This document shows positions 46,540-58,250 of a stretch of DNA of 64,000 nt, piece by piece. The position numbers were made by a program, and so were the translations under genes. The stretch comes from Plantago major (Eukaryota; Streptophyta; Magnoliopsida; Lamiales; Plantaginaceae): NCBI GenBank assembly GCA_026545765.1, contig JAIFAC010000010.1, positions 796,010 to 860,009 on the forward strand, written 5' to 3'. The notes under the pieces are model-generated. The model had not been told where the DNA came from, made no database searches, and saw only the letters and a list, made by a program, of their open reading frames with translations. The stretch's first letter is position 1, and the number at the start of each line of letters is the position of its first letter.

Positions 46540-49500
46540 GCACGCACTACCTAGCTCGACGCTTACTCGACAAGCCATTCCATTGATCCGCTTCGCTTGT
46601 GGATACGTATTGAAAGTGGTTCATTAGCGAGAACCACAATCCGTGATTTGAAGTAAGGTCAATCAAGTAAACTAGCGCGAAGGCTGCAGCTTTCTCGATC
46701 TTCGGCGATATCCGGCCTCGTGAATCACGGTGGACTCGCCAAGTAGTAGTATCGCAAAGGTCATTTCCTCGTATCCGCACCAATACGTAACTCATAGCTT
46801 GACGTAAGAGTAGCCAGGTAGAGGTGCAGAGGTTCGCCTTCTACTGGTTTAGACAAGAGGGTGGTGAGAGGAGGCAGCTTCTTTTGTTATCCAAGGCCTC
46901 TTCGCACTCCCTTCGGCTCCACCGAACTTGTCTCCTTCCTTAGAATTTTGAAGAAAGGTTTTCTCGCACTTGAGATAAATCATTGCCATCACCCTTCCCA
47001 AAGCTTCTGCACTTCATCGATTGTCTTTCGTCGTAAGTCCAAGATTGCCTTTATTTTCCCAAGTTAGCTACCGATACCTCTCTCCGCGGACTAGTAAATC
47101 ATGAACTTTCTCTCCCGCAATTCCCCAAACGTATACTCTTTTCGTGGTTCAACTTAATTCCATATTTCCCAAGGATGGAAAAGCACTTATTGAGATGCTC
47201 GATGTGCTCCCTCTTCACCTTGCTCTTTACTAAGATGTCATCCACGATTCCATGGTTTTGCCTAAATTCTCTTGAACATCTTATTCACCGCCGCCGACAT
47301 AAATACCAAGGCTTCGGAGGCTAAACGGCATGACCTGAAGCAAGAAAGCCCGGCTTGAAAGAAGGTCGCTCTTCGATGTCTTCCGGCCATCCTCGATTTC
47401 GGGTAGGGTTTTGATATGCATCCGCTTAGTTTAGGAGTGCACATCCACGTGGAGTCAACTAGTCGGTCTATGCGAGGTAAATTGAAGGATCCTTCGGGCA
47501 AAACTTGTTGCCTAGTGAAGTTGGTCATACATTCTCCACTTTCCTCGAGCCTTTTCAACGAGGACCGTTAAGGCACTCACCAGAAAGTACCTTAACTTCC
47601 TCGATGTGTCCTGCTTTCATCAACTTGTCCACCTCTCCCGCTATGATAAAGATCCTCAATGTGCCCAAAGTCCTTCCTCTTTGGCTTGATATATGCATCA
47701 GCTGATCCGTATGTTCAGCGTGAATCGCGACCCTGGTCTATCCCCTAAGATTGCCCGCTAAAGATATCGCGATCGGGTCTTCCTCGGAGACATGTGATGA
47801 GCTTCATCTCTACCTCCGCGGCCTATCTCCGTTCGATTCAAGTTACCCTCCGATCCCTCAATCAACTCGGACCTCTTCTGCTTCATGAGGTTCATCCCGC
47901 GCCTGTGGAACTTTCTTCTCAGCGACCCAAACACCAATTTATTCCTTTAATGAAGTAAGAGCCACAAGAGGACTCGGTCTCTGTGACCGGAAAAGAACGG
48001 GCATCAAGTTCGCCGACATGATGTAAAGATTCGTGCTTCTAACATTGCCTACTTCTTCACCCACACCGCTCGGGTTAAATTTTACTCGGTCAGGTAGGGA
48101 GAGGCGACCTCTGGAATCGGGTTAAGTCCTCGACGCACCAAGATCACGCGCAGAGAATAAAACGCTATCGACCACCAATAAAGAGGATTTTCTCTACCAC
48201 CCTTGCCGTAAAGGCGCCTATAGAGACCAGAAGTATCCGGACGACTACATCCTCCAAACCTACCAAGGAGGTATGTACTACCATATCAACATTGCCCAAG
48301 TGCATCCGCTCCACGCAGTCTGAGACGACGCCGAGGAGTCAGATTTACAAGTACTTCTGCTGACTTTATGGCGATAACCAGAGAAACAACCAAAGAAACG
48401 CTGTGGTCCTCGAGATCTCCCTCCACCGGACTTCTGGTGGGGGATTGCCATCATCTAAAGTGACGGCGTTCGCACTTTCTTCGCGGGTCAATATGAGCAT
48501 AGGCTTATCGTTGTTTCTCAGTGTTGTGCGTCCTTTCTGCATTTCGACTATTTCCATTGGACCTCCCCGTAATGGAATTGATAACCCCGCTTATGAGGTC
48601 TCCATTTCCATATCTTCGCGATACCCTCGTGATCTTCGCATGCGGGGTGGAATTTCCGCCGGAGGTGGCGTATGATCCCGCTGGTTCCAAACTACGCTCT
48701 CCCTCTTTGTACATTCTCCGTGTCCGGAGGTTCCTCCTCATAAGGTGTTCTTCTTTAACTTCTCCGCCTCTTATCGCCCCTCTATTTTGCCTCTTCAATC
48801 GACACAATTTCCGTCAGAGCGACTTGGCTAGGAAACCTACAGATTCCTTGAAACTTTTATTCTTCTTGTTGCTCCTTGTAGGTTTTGTCCATTGTATATC
48901 CAAGTTTTTTCAATAATAGAAGCCACATGTCGGATTCGGCCTATCGAGGCGAGTATACCTTTTGCCAGATCTCCTCATGGTGTTCTCTTCCTCATGAACT
49001 CCTCTTGTCTCTAAATTCTCTTTGTTCAAACTTTCCATGGCGGAGAGGTTCCGCTTTATTTGCTCTTTTTCCTTCGCCCAAATTTCTCTTATCGGACATT
49101 TATTCGACATTTTCTCCGCATAAGACCTTTCAGCAGACATCTTCCAAGTACTTTTCAACAGATTTCTTCGTTGGAAAGCTTTTCCCAGATCATCGCTAGG
49201 TGTTAGCATATAGGTGTCGTAATCTGTTTTGATGCTACGAGGTTCTACCGGGCGATTGGCATCAAACTGGCCAAGAAAGGTCCTCTAAGTGTCCCCGCTT
49301 CTCGGATTACTCCACCAGTGCTCAACCGATTCTTTCTTCTTTTCTTTCTCAAACCTTTCAGGAAGAGGAAGTTTATATCCCGATAGGACTTGATGGAGCC
49401 ATCAGCAAAGAGGTCCACCAATCCATCGCTTCCTCGGGAGTGTAGTGAGGTTTATTTCATAAGTCATTATTCAAAGGCTGGTCTCCATCTTACTTTCAGA

Positions 49501-50230
49501 TCTAGTGTAAGGTGCCCCACGACAAGTATCTCATAATAGTGCCCAAGAGTTGGATAGTGAGCCGTGTATGCTTCCTTTCCCTCCTTATCTATCACATAAA
49601 GGATTGGGAGTTCTAAGATCACCTCCCATGTGCTCTCTACCATCTTGCTCATGGCGATTCGAGTTTCAGGCCTTTGTCGACATAAATCTACTCGGCGTTA
49701 GCTTCTCGGCCATTCCGGGTTGATGGCCACATTTGAGGAAGATCATCAGGATCATCAGATGTTTCTCCTGCCACGGGTTCTCGCTTACGTCATTGAGCGC
49801 CCCACGTCGATTAGGTTCCAACTTCATCCACCAGCGGTATCGGATTTCTCCCTCACTGCTCGTGAGAAGCAGCCGCCCTTGTTGAGAGAAGGTTCCTTAG
49901 ATCCTCCCGTCAGAGCTGTTCCCTAACCTTTGTTGAATTGACGGCGTTCATTCGATTGTTCAGTTCACTTGTCTCGTAATTCGCCAAAGGAGGATAATAG
50001 AGGTCAAGCGTTGTTCATCTAAAGCATCCTTGAATATGGGTGAGTAAGAGGTCAGGAACCGATTCTCATTCATCCCGAACTGCTTTGGACGAATGATCTC
50101 GTCGCATTTGAAGAGTAAAGTTTCTTCCCGGAGGAGGACCAGGTTCCTTTACCCGAGGAATTTGCCTTCACCCCAGTACCCGGGTCCTTATTAGCGGATC
50201 GCCAGCCTCTTTCCTCATCCTCAAGAGAGA
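46540..50230 (-). pseudogene. Tat gag-protease-RT-RNase H fossil
   Basis: Minus-strand order: a basic gag-like region (49.2-48.5 kb), a protease-region remnant around 48.5-48.0 kb with SANAVTLDDGN near 48490, RT with LPRIDRLVDST near 47470 and the catalytic VDDILVKSKVKREHIEHLNK near 47240-47180, and RNase H with RISPKIEKAAAFALV near 46710-46665. The RT palm spacing and the DDILVKSK wording are those of Tat-lineage gypsy elements rather than Athila or chromoviruses. It is broken, with many interruptions. The plus-strand frames over it are shadows. Confidence 0.75.
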
Positions 50231-50234
50231 TCAT

Positions 50235-50418
50235 GTGTGGTCGCCGCTGACAAATTTTATCGTGTTTTTGGTGGGGTTTCGCCACTTTCCACTCCGAGTG
50301 GGAGGTCTACCGGCTGGAGCAAGCGTACACTGCAGTCGGGCGTTGTTTCACGGACCTTCTCGTTTTACATATCAAGAGAACGAACTTTTGTAAAGATTCC
50401 TACAGACGGGCGCCTAAA
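50235..50418 (-). promoter_or_regulatory. Tat primer-binding site and leader, right copy
   Basis: The minus strand reads GGCGCCCGTCTGTAGGAAT next to the 5' LTR end (PBS at about 50396-50414), followed by a leader that is repeated at 37279-37468 beyond the other LTR. Confidence 0.75.
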
Positions 50419-51263
50419 TGTTGAGGGTAAAGTCCCTCAAATCCACTTAGGAGATTATTCAACCCAAGGTAATGGCCAAGTATCCTAGGTAAGAAGCTTC
50501 AGATCGAAAAGAGGCCAACCGCCAGAGCTCCCAGATCCTAAGTCAGTAAGAACTCGCATAAGTGACTCTGAGGGGTTAGGACCGGTTTGCTAAGTGTCAA
50601 ACCGTTATAGAGAGATTTTTATCAAGAGAGACCCAAGATCTCGCTTCCGATAATGCTCTGTGGTTAGTTTCAGAAGTATGCATCAATTTACCTCTTTAAC
50701 ACGGGGAAGTGTGCCATATATATAGGAATTTCAAAGAGGCTGACCCTCCTGATCATGCTAAATGTAAGGCCTTGACTAAAAGCCACTAAGGCTTCGATTA
50801 GGCCAATGGCTCCAATAATGACACTCATTTGCTGTCGCTTCTGACTTTTAGGGTAGTTGAAGATTACTTACGAGAGTTTCAGAGGTTTTGATACAGCCCG
50901 TCATGGTCAAGGTCCGAAGAGGTCGGTCCGGAATCAGATTGGTCATTTATAGGAACTCATAAGTTTGTCCGACCGATTCGGACTCGTGGGTCGGACCTCC
51001 TTACTCTTCTAGTGCCGCTTTACCTGGGTCGTCAGGATCGGCTAAGGTCGATCCGGATGGTCGTCCGGCTCTGACCATGAGTTACGACTCACCGATGGGT
51101 CGGATCTATTACGCTCAAGCTTCAAACCAGGTCCTTTCTCCTCCATGATGGGTCGGATTCGAGGGCCTAGGGTTGACCTGAATGGATCATGTTGTCTTGA
51201 TCCCTATTGAACTCTGGGACGCCTTAGATCTTCGCTCCAAAGGCGCCTAAGGACGGATCGACA
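50419..51263 (-). repeat. Tat element 5' LTR
   Basis: About 845 bases, plus-strand ends TGTTGAGG and GGATCGACA. It matches the 3' LTR at 37469-38294 with many small differences, so the insertion is not very recent, unless part of the difference is sequencing error. Chromovirus sequence resumes about 12 bases beyond its outer edge. Confidence 0.82.
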
Positions 51264-51275
51264 TATCAGACACAA

Positions 51276-54200
51276 GAACAATGGGTGAACGCGATGGGAG
51301 AAACCGTTAGTGTACCAGGATTAAGATGACGGGCGAAGTTGAGAGAGATTGGTTGTTCTATAATGGTAGCGTGTTGCTCATGATTGGTGGAAAGCAGATT
51401 TATCATTGGGAAAGGGATGCAACTCTAAAACTCGGGAAAAACTTCATCGAACAAAATGCCTGCACCCAAATCAAGGAGAAACATTGGGAGTGAGAGTTTC
51501 TGAAATTGAATCAAGGAAGGAAATCAGAGCTTCAATACTTAGCGTGCATTCCACTGGGACATCAGCGTTATGCCTCTGCAAATTGACGTCAAGAGGATCG
51601 AGCAGATACTATCGTTCCATAGGATTGAGACCTCAATACAAAGATCTGTTGAATCATGGAGAGCAAATATGGTGATTGGTTCTATTTGCTCACCAAAGAA
51701 TTCAGAAGTCAATTTGACAAGGAAGACGCATCAGAGACCTTTCAACACGGGGGAAATACGAAAACTGAAGGATAGTTTTAGAGCAAACAAATTAAACCTA
51801 TTGGGTAAAAGAGGTGACACGTAGAGAAATTCGGAGGAAACAAGCGGAAGTGTATCAGTCACAGCTTCCAATCACATGGTCACAGATGCCTACCCGAAGG
51901 AACCCCCAACACCGGATCGAACTGCCCCAACTTCACCCGAAGGGGTGTTTCTATCACAGAAGATAATTCTGGTGCCAAACGAGTGAAGCGTAATACTTTT
52001 CCGGAACTTCTGCAAAAAACATTATTCGATACTTCATCCAACCATCATCCGCGATAAGAGAAACGTAAGAAGAAGATGTCATATAACTTTGAGGTAACTA
52101 CACTCTAGTAAATAAAGATTTAATCTGATGAGAGAAGATCTGCTGATATCAAGAAGAAAGCTGGCAAAATCTAAGGGCGCTTAATGGGTATATCGTATAC
52201 CTTTTAATGTCATCGATGAAAACGATCGAAAGGTATCCTGGGCCAGATCCGATCAGAGATGTGTTTCAAGGAACTCACAGAGATATCGAATTTAACGAGA
52301 AGTGGAATTTACCATCATGTATCTTGAACCTCCAACGTCAAGCCGCATATAGAATGGGAAATCACTTTTGAAAGTTACAGAACTCATGAACAATTGAGGT
52401 ATAGAAAAAGGATTTATACGCCTAGTACATCTCCTTGGGGTTCACCCATATTCAGAAGAAAAAAGATGGTACTTCGGTTTATGTGTCGCATTTATCGAAC
52501 CAATAAGGTGACCATTAAGAATAAGTATCCTCACACGGATAGATGAACTGCTTGATCACCACAAGCTAAGGTGTTCTCAAACTGGACTCCAACAAGGTGT
52601 ACCATCAATATGGATTAGAGAAATTGATACCGGCCAAGTACTAGAGGTATTACTAAGAACAAAAGATGTATGCAAGTTCAAAGAAGGTGAATTTCCGTCG
52701 AGGAAGTAGCATTTCTATACATCGCCTCCTCGGAAAAGGATATCCGCGATCACTCAAGGTACAAGGATTCTAAATGGAAGAGACCGTAGGATCTAATGTA
52801 GATCCAAGCTTCTTTAGGTTTAGCCGCACTATCGGGCGTCCATTCAAGACTACTTCCAGGATTGATTGCCTATGCTACTCACCTACAAAGAAGTGGGTGT
52901 CTAATTGGATTGTAAATTGTGAAGCCTGCTTATGAACTAAAACAGAAGACTTACCAACACGTAATCGCTTTACCAGAGGATTAAAAATCTAGTAGACAAA
53001 GGATGCATCCAAAGAAGGACTGAGCTGCTTTTAATGCGTAATGGCAAGGTGATTGCCTGTACGCCTTAAAAATTCAAACCATATTTAAGGAAATCTACCC
53101 TTACCCATGAGATCTAGAATCCAGCAATAGTATTCGCTTCGGAAAATGGAAGAAGACCAGATGGACCGTATTCACCATTTACACCGATTACAAGAGTCTC
53201 AAGCATTATACACCCAAAAGGATTGAATCACAGGCGTCAAGGGTCGAGTTGTTAGAAGATTATCATTTTGAGCCTAACACCGGTGGCAAATGGTGTATTA
53301 CGTTAAGTCGAAGCAAGGGAAACCGGCCTCCTTACATCTATATATCAACATCGGTAAAATCACATTTCGTGAAAGGAGGAGGTCAACGGTATACCAAGAT
53401 TTATCTTCATCTCGTATCCTGGATGAGATAAAGTAAAGTTCAACAAGTAATTTCGAGACTAAAGGTTTAAGGATAGTATTCATACCCAAAAAGTTCGCAT
53501 TTCATTATTTTATGATCAAGTATCGAGAGCCAAATCGAGCAAGATGTATAAACAACTCCAGTCATGATAAAAGGTTTTGGATGAAGCACCACTAAGTATA
53601 ATACACCGGGAGCAAAAAAGATGTTCCAGATCTCGATACATTTTCGTATTTAATATGAAACACAGGTGGTTGAATATGTTCCAAGTGTCTTTATATATTG
53701 CTTAGATATAGTAACCGTGATGCAGTTCACATGACCTGCATTTCCATTTTTGGTGGTCAATATGAAACACGAGGTGGCTAATATGTCTCTGCAAGTGCCC
53801 TGGGCGTCGCCTAGTAAAAGTTGAACATCACTGTACTGTGAGGATTACCGCAACTACTCCCCATACCGTAACGGAAACGGGACTTTATCGGATGGACTCA
53901 TCGCTGCACCGCCAAAGTTCAGGCCTGAAAGATACAATCAATATAGTTGATCGCTTAACAAAATCGTGACATTTTCTCACAATTAAAAAAAAGATGCATC
54001 TATCCGGAAAGTTACTCTCGATAATACATTCGGAGGTCGTCCACCTTAAATTTGATACCTATGGTGCATAAAAGATTTGGAGCAGAGACCCACGCCAGAT
54101 CTCGATTTTGGAAGGGGCTTCACGATGGTCTAGTGGATCAGTCGAACTTTTAGCACCACAAAGACACCCTCGCATCGGCGGCAATCGAACAATCCATCCA

Positions 54201-54967
54201 AATAGTGGAGGAGAAGCGAGGGCATGCGTGCTAGATTTTCTCTCGAGCTGGACCGATTATCATCGGGTGGAATTCGTGACACAATAATAGCTTAAGCGCA
54301 TCAATGGTGCACTCATTGTGCTTCAGGATGGAAGAAAGTGTCGACGCTTTACATCGGGAATTTGATATTTACGGATTCCTAAGGAGAGAAGGCATTACGA
54401 AGTACGTGGAGTTTCCGTGATCTTGGTAAGACAATCGATAAGGTAAAACCCATCAGAGCTTAATTCAACCGCCACAGAGTCGCCAGAAAGCTATGCCGAT
54501 CATCGTCGGAGGGATTTGGAGTTTCGTAGGAGATCATATACTTACAAATCACCACTAAGGGAACCTCAGCCCCAAGACGAAAGGAAAATTAGGCCAAGGT
54601 ATACGGGACCCTATCAACAAAGAACGAAAGTAGATCGGTAAAGATACCCCACTCACATGCCAAACGATTCGTGCATGCATCGACGTATTCCACGCCTCGC
54701 CGACTAAAGAAGAGCCACCTTTTATTAACGGCAAATACTTTCTACGGGATCACTTCAAGATTACCAAAACCTCACTTATGTGGAAGACCCCTGCTGAGAT
54801 CATAGACGAAGGAGAAACAATGCTTGACCTTTCTAAGCATCCATGGTGAAGGTCATCCGAAGCATCATGATCACCCGGAGGAAGCAACGTAAGTCGTGAT
54901 AAAATGAGAAAAGAATAATTCTAATTGCTCAATAAACTTGGGGACCAAATTCCTCTGTTGGAAGTTT
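51276..54967 (+). mobile_element. Chromovirus internal region 2 (5' part missing)
   Basis: Matches internal 1 from 30586 to 34631 in order: gag part, zinc knuckle region, protease, RT, RNase H, integrase and chromodomain tail (54840-54950). The primer site, leader and first half of gag (about 1.4 kb) are absent and replaced by the Tat element. It is visibly more diverged from internal 1 than LTR A is from LTR B and is more heavily broken, with many interruptions. It is the oldest-looking unit of the array. Confidence 0.82.
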
Positions 54968-57582
54968 TGTGGGAATTCCATAAAAATAAATATTATTATT
55001 TCTCAAATATATCGCAACTCGCTTAGAGGCATTTATACACTAGACGCCCTCTCATTCCATTTCTCCTTCGTCCATACTCATTACTTACACGGGCAAATTT
55101 TCTTTTCAAATGACTTATACTAATTCTAAAACGACTTGAAGGAAAACAACCAATTGAAGTTAAGAGTTAAGAACAAAATACATAACAAATCAAGTAAGAC
55201 TACTGTTAGTAAAGGGTCACAATAGCGACAAGGTCACAGTCAAATTAATATAGCTATAAACAGGATCTACCTCTCTCATCGGTTTAATTTTTTCCACACC
55301 TGGAAGAAGAAGAAAATAACTATTCCTTCTTTTCTCATCCCCCGCTTTTTCATCCTCTTCAAATTCTCTTTCATCGTTTTAATCTTGCATGCAACATCAA
55401 GATATGAACTCCCACTTCAAGCATTATGTTGATGCTTGAAATTACATTCATGTAAGAGAAGGAGTTGTTATACCCGTTAATCTAATCCTTCTTTCCTCAT
55501 TCTTTAGGTAACTTATCAAGGAGTACTAGCAAGGCAAGGAAGCAAAATAACTCTTCTTAGATAGAAAAGATCACATAACCTCATGCGTGGGTAAAAATCT
55601 CAACTCATCTCTAAAACCTCTTTATAACTTTCTTGATTATACACATGTAAAAGATTTGGGTTGATCACTTGTGTTAAAATTTTAAAATGTCATAAATTGT
55701 TCATATGTAATAGATGATTTATAAACTCTATCGTGAGATTTAGAGCCCAAAAGTGAAAATCTTTAATCTCCAACACATTTTCGTATGCAAACTCCAGTCA
55801 TGATTTTAAAAATTTTGATAAAATAGAAATATCTGCTTTTAATTTGATTCTAATTTTTCCGGTGATAGTCAATACAAAGGAACATCGAGAGTTGGAATAA
55901 TCGACGGTGTAAAATAACTAAAATAGTATACCGGAACAACAAGTATGTAAAGGTGGATGGTTACTTTAATCCTTCATTTCAAAGATCTTTACTCAAACTT
56001 AAAATCTTAATATTCAGAATTTATGTAATTTTGAATTCGTTATCTAACTCATTCAAGAAGATTTAGAATTTTTTGTAGTAATGATTATTTTAATATTAAA
56101 TTCTATGATTACACCATGTGGAGTGTTTCACTTGAAAACTACTGCGGGCTAGAATAATTAGCTAAAGTCAATCATTAGTAGTCATCAAGATAAGACACGT
56201 GATCCATCATTGAAAAATATCTCATAAGGTTTAATGGTGACGTATAACTCCCAAAAGTAATTTTCTAGCTAAAACTCGCCAGAATCAGTCTAAATTAAAT
56301 ACAAAGAAACGGAAGTGTAGACTTGTGACATAAGTGAGAATGTATGGACGGACCTAATAAATCCCAAGAAAAGGTAATAATAAATTTAGACTAAGATATA
56401 ATGTAATTTATAAATGATATGTTAATAAGAACAATAGAAATAACTTGGTTAATCTTTATGTAAGTAAAACTAACTAATAGAAAAGGAGATATCTTTATAC
56501 ACCTACACATGAAACCTACCATTAAAGGAAATACTAAGATTCCAAAGAACGTTAAAGATGAAGATGTGAGTTATATCGAGGGTGGCAACCTCGTTAAAAG
56601 AGTACAAACGAGGGTGACAACCCTCAGTAAAAAGAGAACCTAAATGAGGGTGCCAACCTCATAAAAGAGAACCAAATTAGGAGGTAACTTGAGTAAAAAG
56701 CGGCCCATCTTTTTGTATCTTAGGACGGTTGTAAGTGCTACACGGAACGGCGCTATATCAGGTCAGAATGGAGCCACTCTTCAGAGGACCGCTCTAAGCA
56801 TAAGTCACCATTGACAGCCAGGGTGCCATGGAACGGCGCTGGCATCGCAGACCAGAGGAGCCACTGAGTCCCAGAGGGGCCACCTCTAGAGGACCCGATC
56901 CATTCCAAATCGGCACTGTATGCCATGCGGATAGAAGGGTTATCAGATATAACGGTGGAGCCACTGCCTTTGAGTCCCAGAGTGGCCAATTTAGAGACCC
57001 GACTTTACCTCTGCAATAATATAACACCCAATACTACATATTAATTGAACTCAACAATCTGATAGAAACATCACCGGTAAAAGGAAACACTAAGTAAATG
57101 AATAAATCAAAATACTTTACAATCAAACACCGATCTCTTAACTCAGAATTTTACATTCAGAAGCTATTTAATGTGATGTTAACCTAAGGAAGATAATGTT
57201 GAAACTGCCTTTTCAAATAAACCATGTTTTCAACGATGACCCCACCTCGCTACTTTTAATCGAGCTCGCTAGCTTCATCCCATTTTCTTAACTGCCATGA
57301 ACCCGCTTTGAAACTCTTAATGATGAATCTGATGAGTACCAAAGATGGATGGAAAGTTGCATTTCCAAAGTTTCCACCATGTAGTTTTAAGAAATATTAT
57401 CTCCTTTTCAGAATTCGGCCCATATGTCAGAATTCAGGAAATTTTGACCAGAGACGAACGACGACATTAATCATGTAATGATATATTAGTCATCAGCTAT
57501 GTAAATCCTATTAGTATTTTATCCTGAATAGCATCGTGGTCCTTACTTCCACGATGATCTCACATTCAAACTGGGTGTTATA
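54968..57582 (+). repeat. Chromovirus LTR C
   Basis: About 2.6 kb, starts TGTGGGA after the polypurine tract and ends GGGTGTTATA, the same end as LTR A. It carries the TATA-like box at 55255, the conserved stem-loop near 55400, four 30-bp hairpin units at 56573-56703 and the longer repeats at 56730-57000. It has the empty hAT site. It closes the tandem array. The left counterpart of its flank is lost, so no target duplication can be tested. Confidence 0.85.
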
Positions 57583-58250
57583 GCCAATCGTACTCCTCGC
57601 ATTCATTTCGGACAAAGGTCCGACGACCTCGTAAGTCTCACTTTCTCGAATAATGACTAAACCACCTCAAAAAGGAAATGGGTTGAGTCTTCTTAATGGG
57701 CCATGGGCCCAAATGGAGCATCGGCTGTAATCGAGCTTCACATCGAAAAACGTATCCAACTAGAGTCCATCCCTTGGCAATTCTATATATATGGCAAACA
57801 TTCCGGCGATAAAGGAGGTAAGTCAAGTCATCTTTTACGAATTCAACCCCAAACACGTAGAGATCTTCGCCACTCTCAAGAAGTTTCACTCCGGTTCACA
57901 CTCACGCAGTCCCAAGTTCTGTTCTAATCCTTCAAAGCTACTTAAAACCTATCCATCGGAGTCAACCCTGGAGTTTTCTGACCCCTAGTCTGGGACCTAG
58001 GGACGATTTAGGAAGAACTCACCAGAGATCGGGGGATCACCTCAACATAATTAGTCGCCATTCGCGTTTTGCTCTTTTTCGCATCGTTTTATTTCTTTTT
58101 TCTCGTCATTTTTCAGACAAATTTTCTTCCCCCCTTTTGATCCTTCTTGAACAATTTTGCAAGTGTTCCCCAATAAATACTAAGATCCCACTTTCAGGCG
58201 TACGTGGTTTGGAGTACACCCCATCAACCTGCTAACATACGTATAACCTC
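57583..58250. other. Possible LTR-like fragment outside the array
   Basis: Contains a TATATATATGGC-type box at about 57783-57793, a CTAGTCTGGGACCTAGG palindromic patch near 57987 and a T/C-rich tail (58070-58150). Composition suggests a retroelement leader or LTR piece, but no partner copy occurs in the window and the ends are undefined. Confidence 0.25.

Larger units (their letters stand above)
37279..51263 (-). mobile_element. Ty3/gypsy Tat-lineage element, nested, with duplicated leader
   Basis: A minus-strand retrotransposon fossil of about 14 kb. Order on the minus strand: 5' LTR (51263-50419), primer site and leader (50418-50235), gag, protease, RT, RNase H, a poorly readable integrase region, an antisense gene-like region (about 43.0-38.9 kb), 3' LTR (38294-37469), then a second copy of primer site plus leader (37468-37279) cut off at chromovirus LTR B. 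That last piece means a second Tat unit once followed in tandem and was lost. The RT wording (VDDILVKSK) and the primer site (TGGCGCC-GTCTGTGGGAA type) fit the Tat lineage. It is broken, with many interruptions. Confidence 0.8.

Noticed and set aside
47505-49199. Several plus-strand frames of 66-131 residues
   Set aside because: They are antisense to the Tat gag-protease-RT region, whose motifs read on the minus strand.
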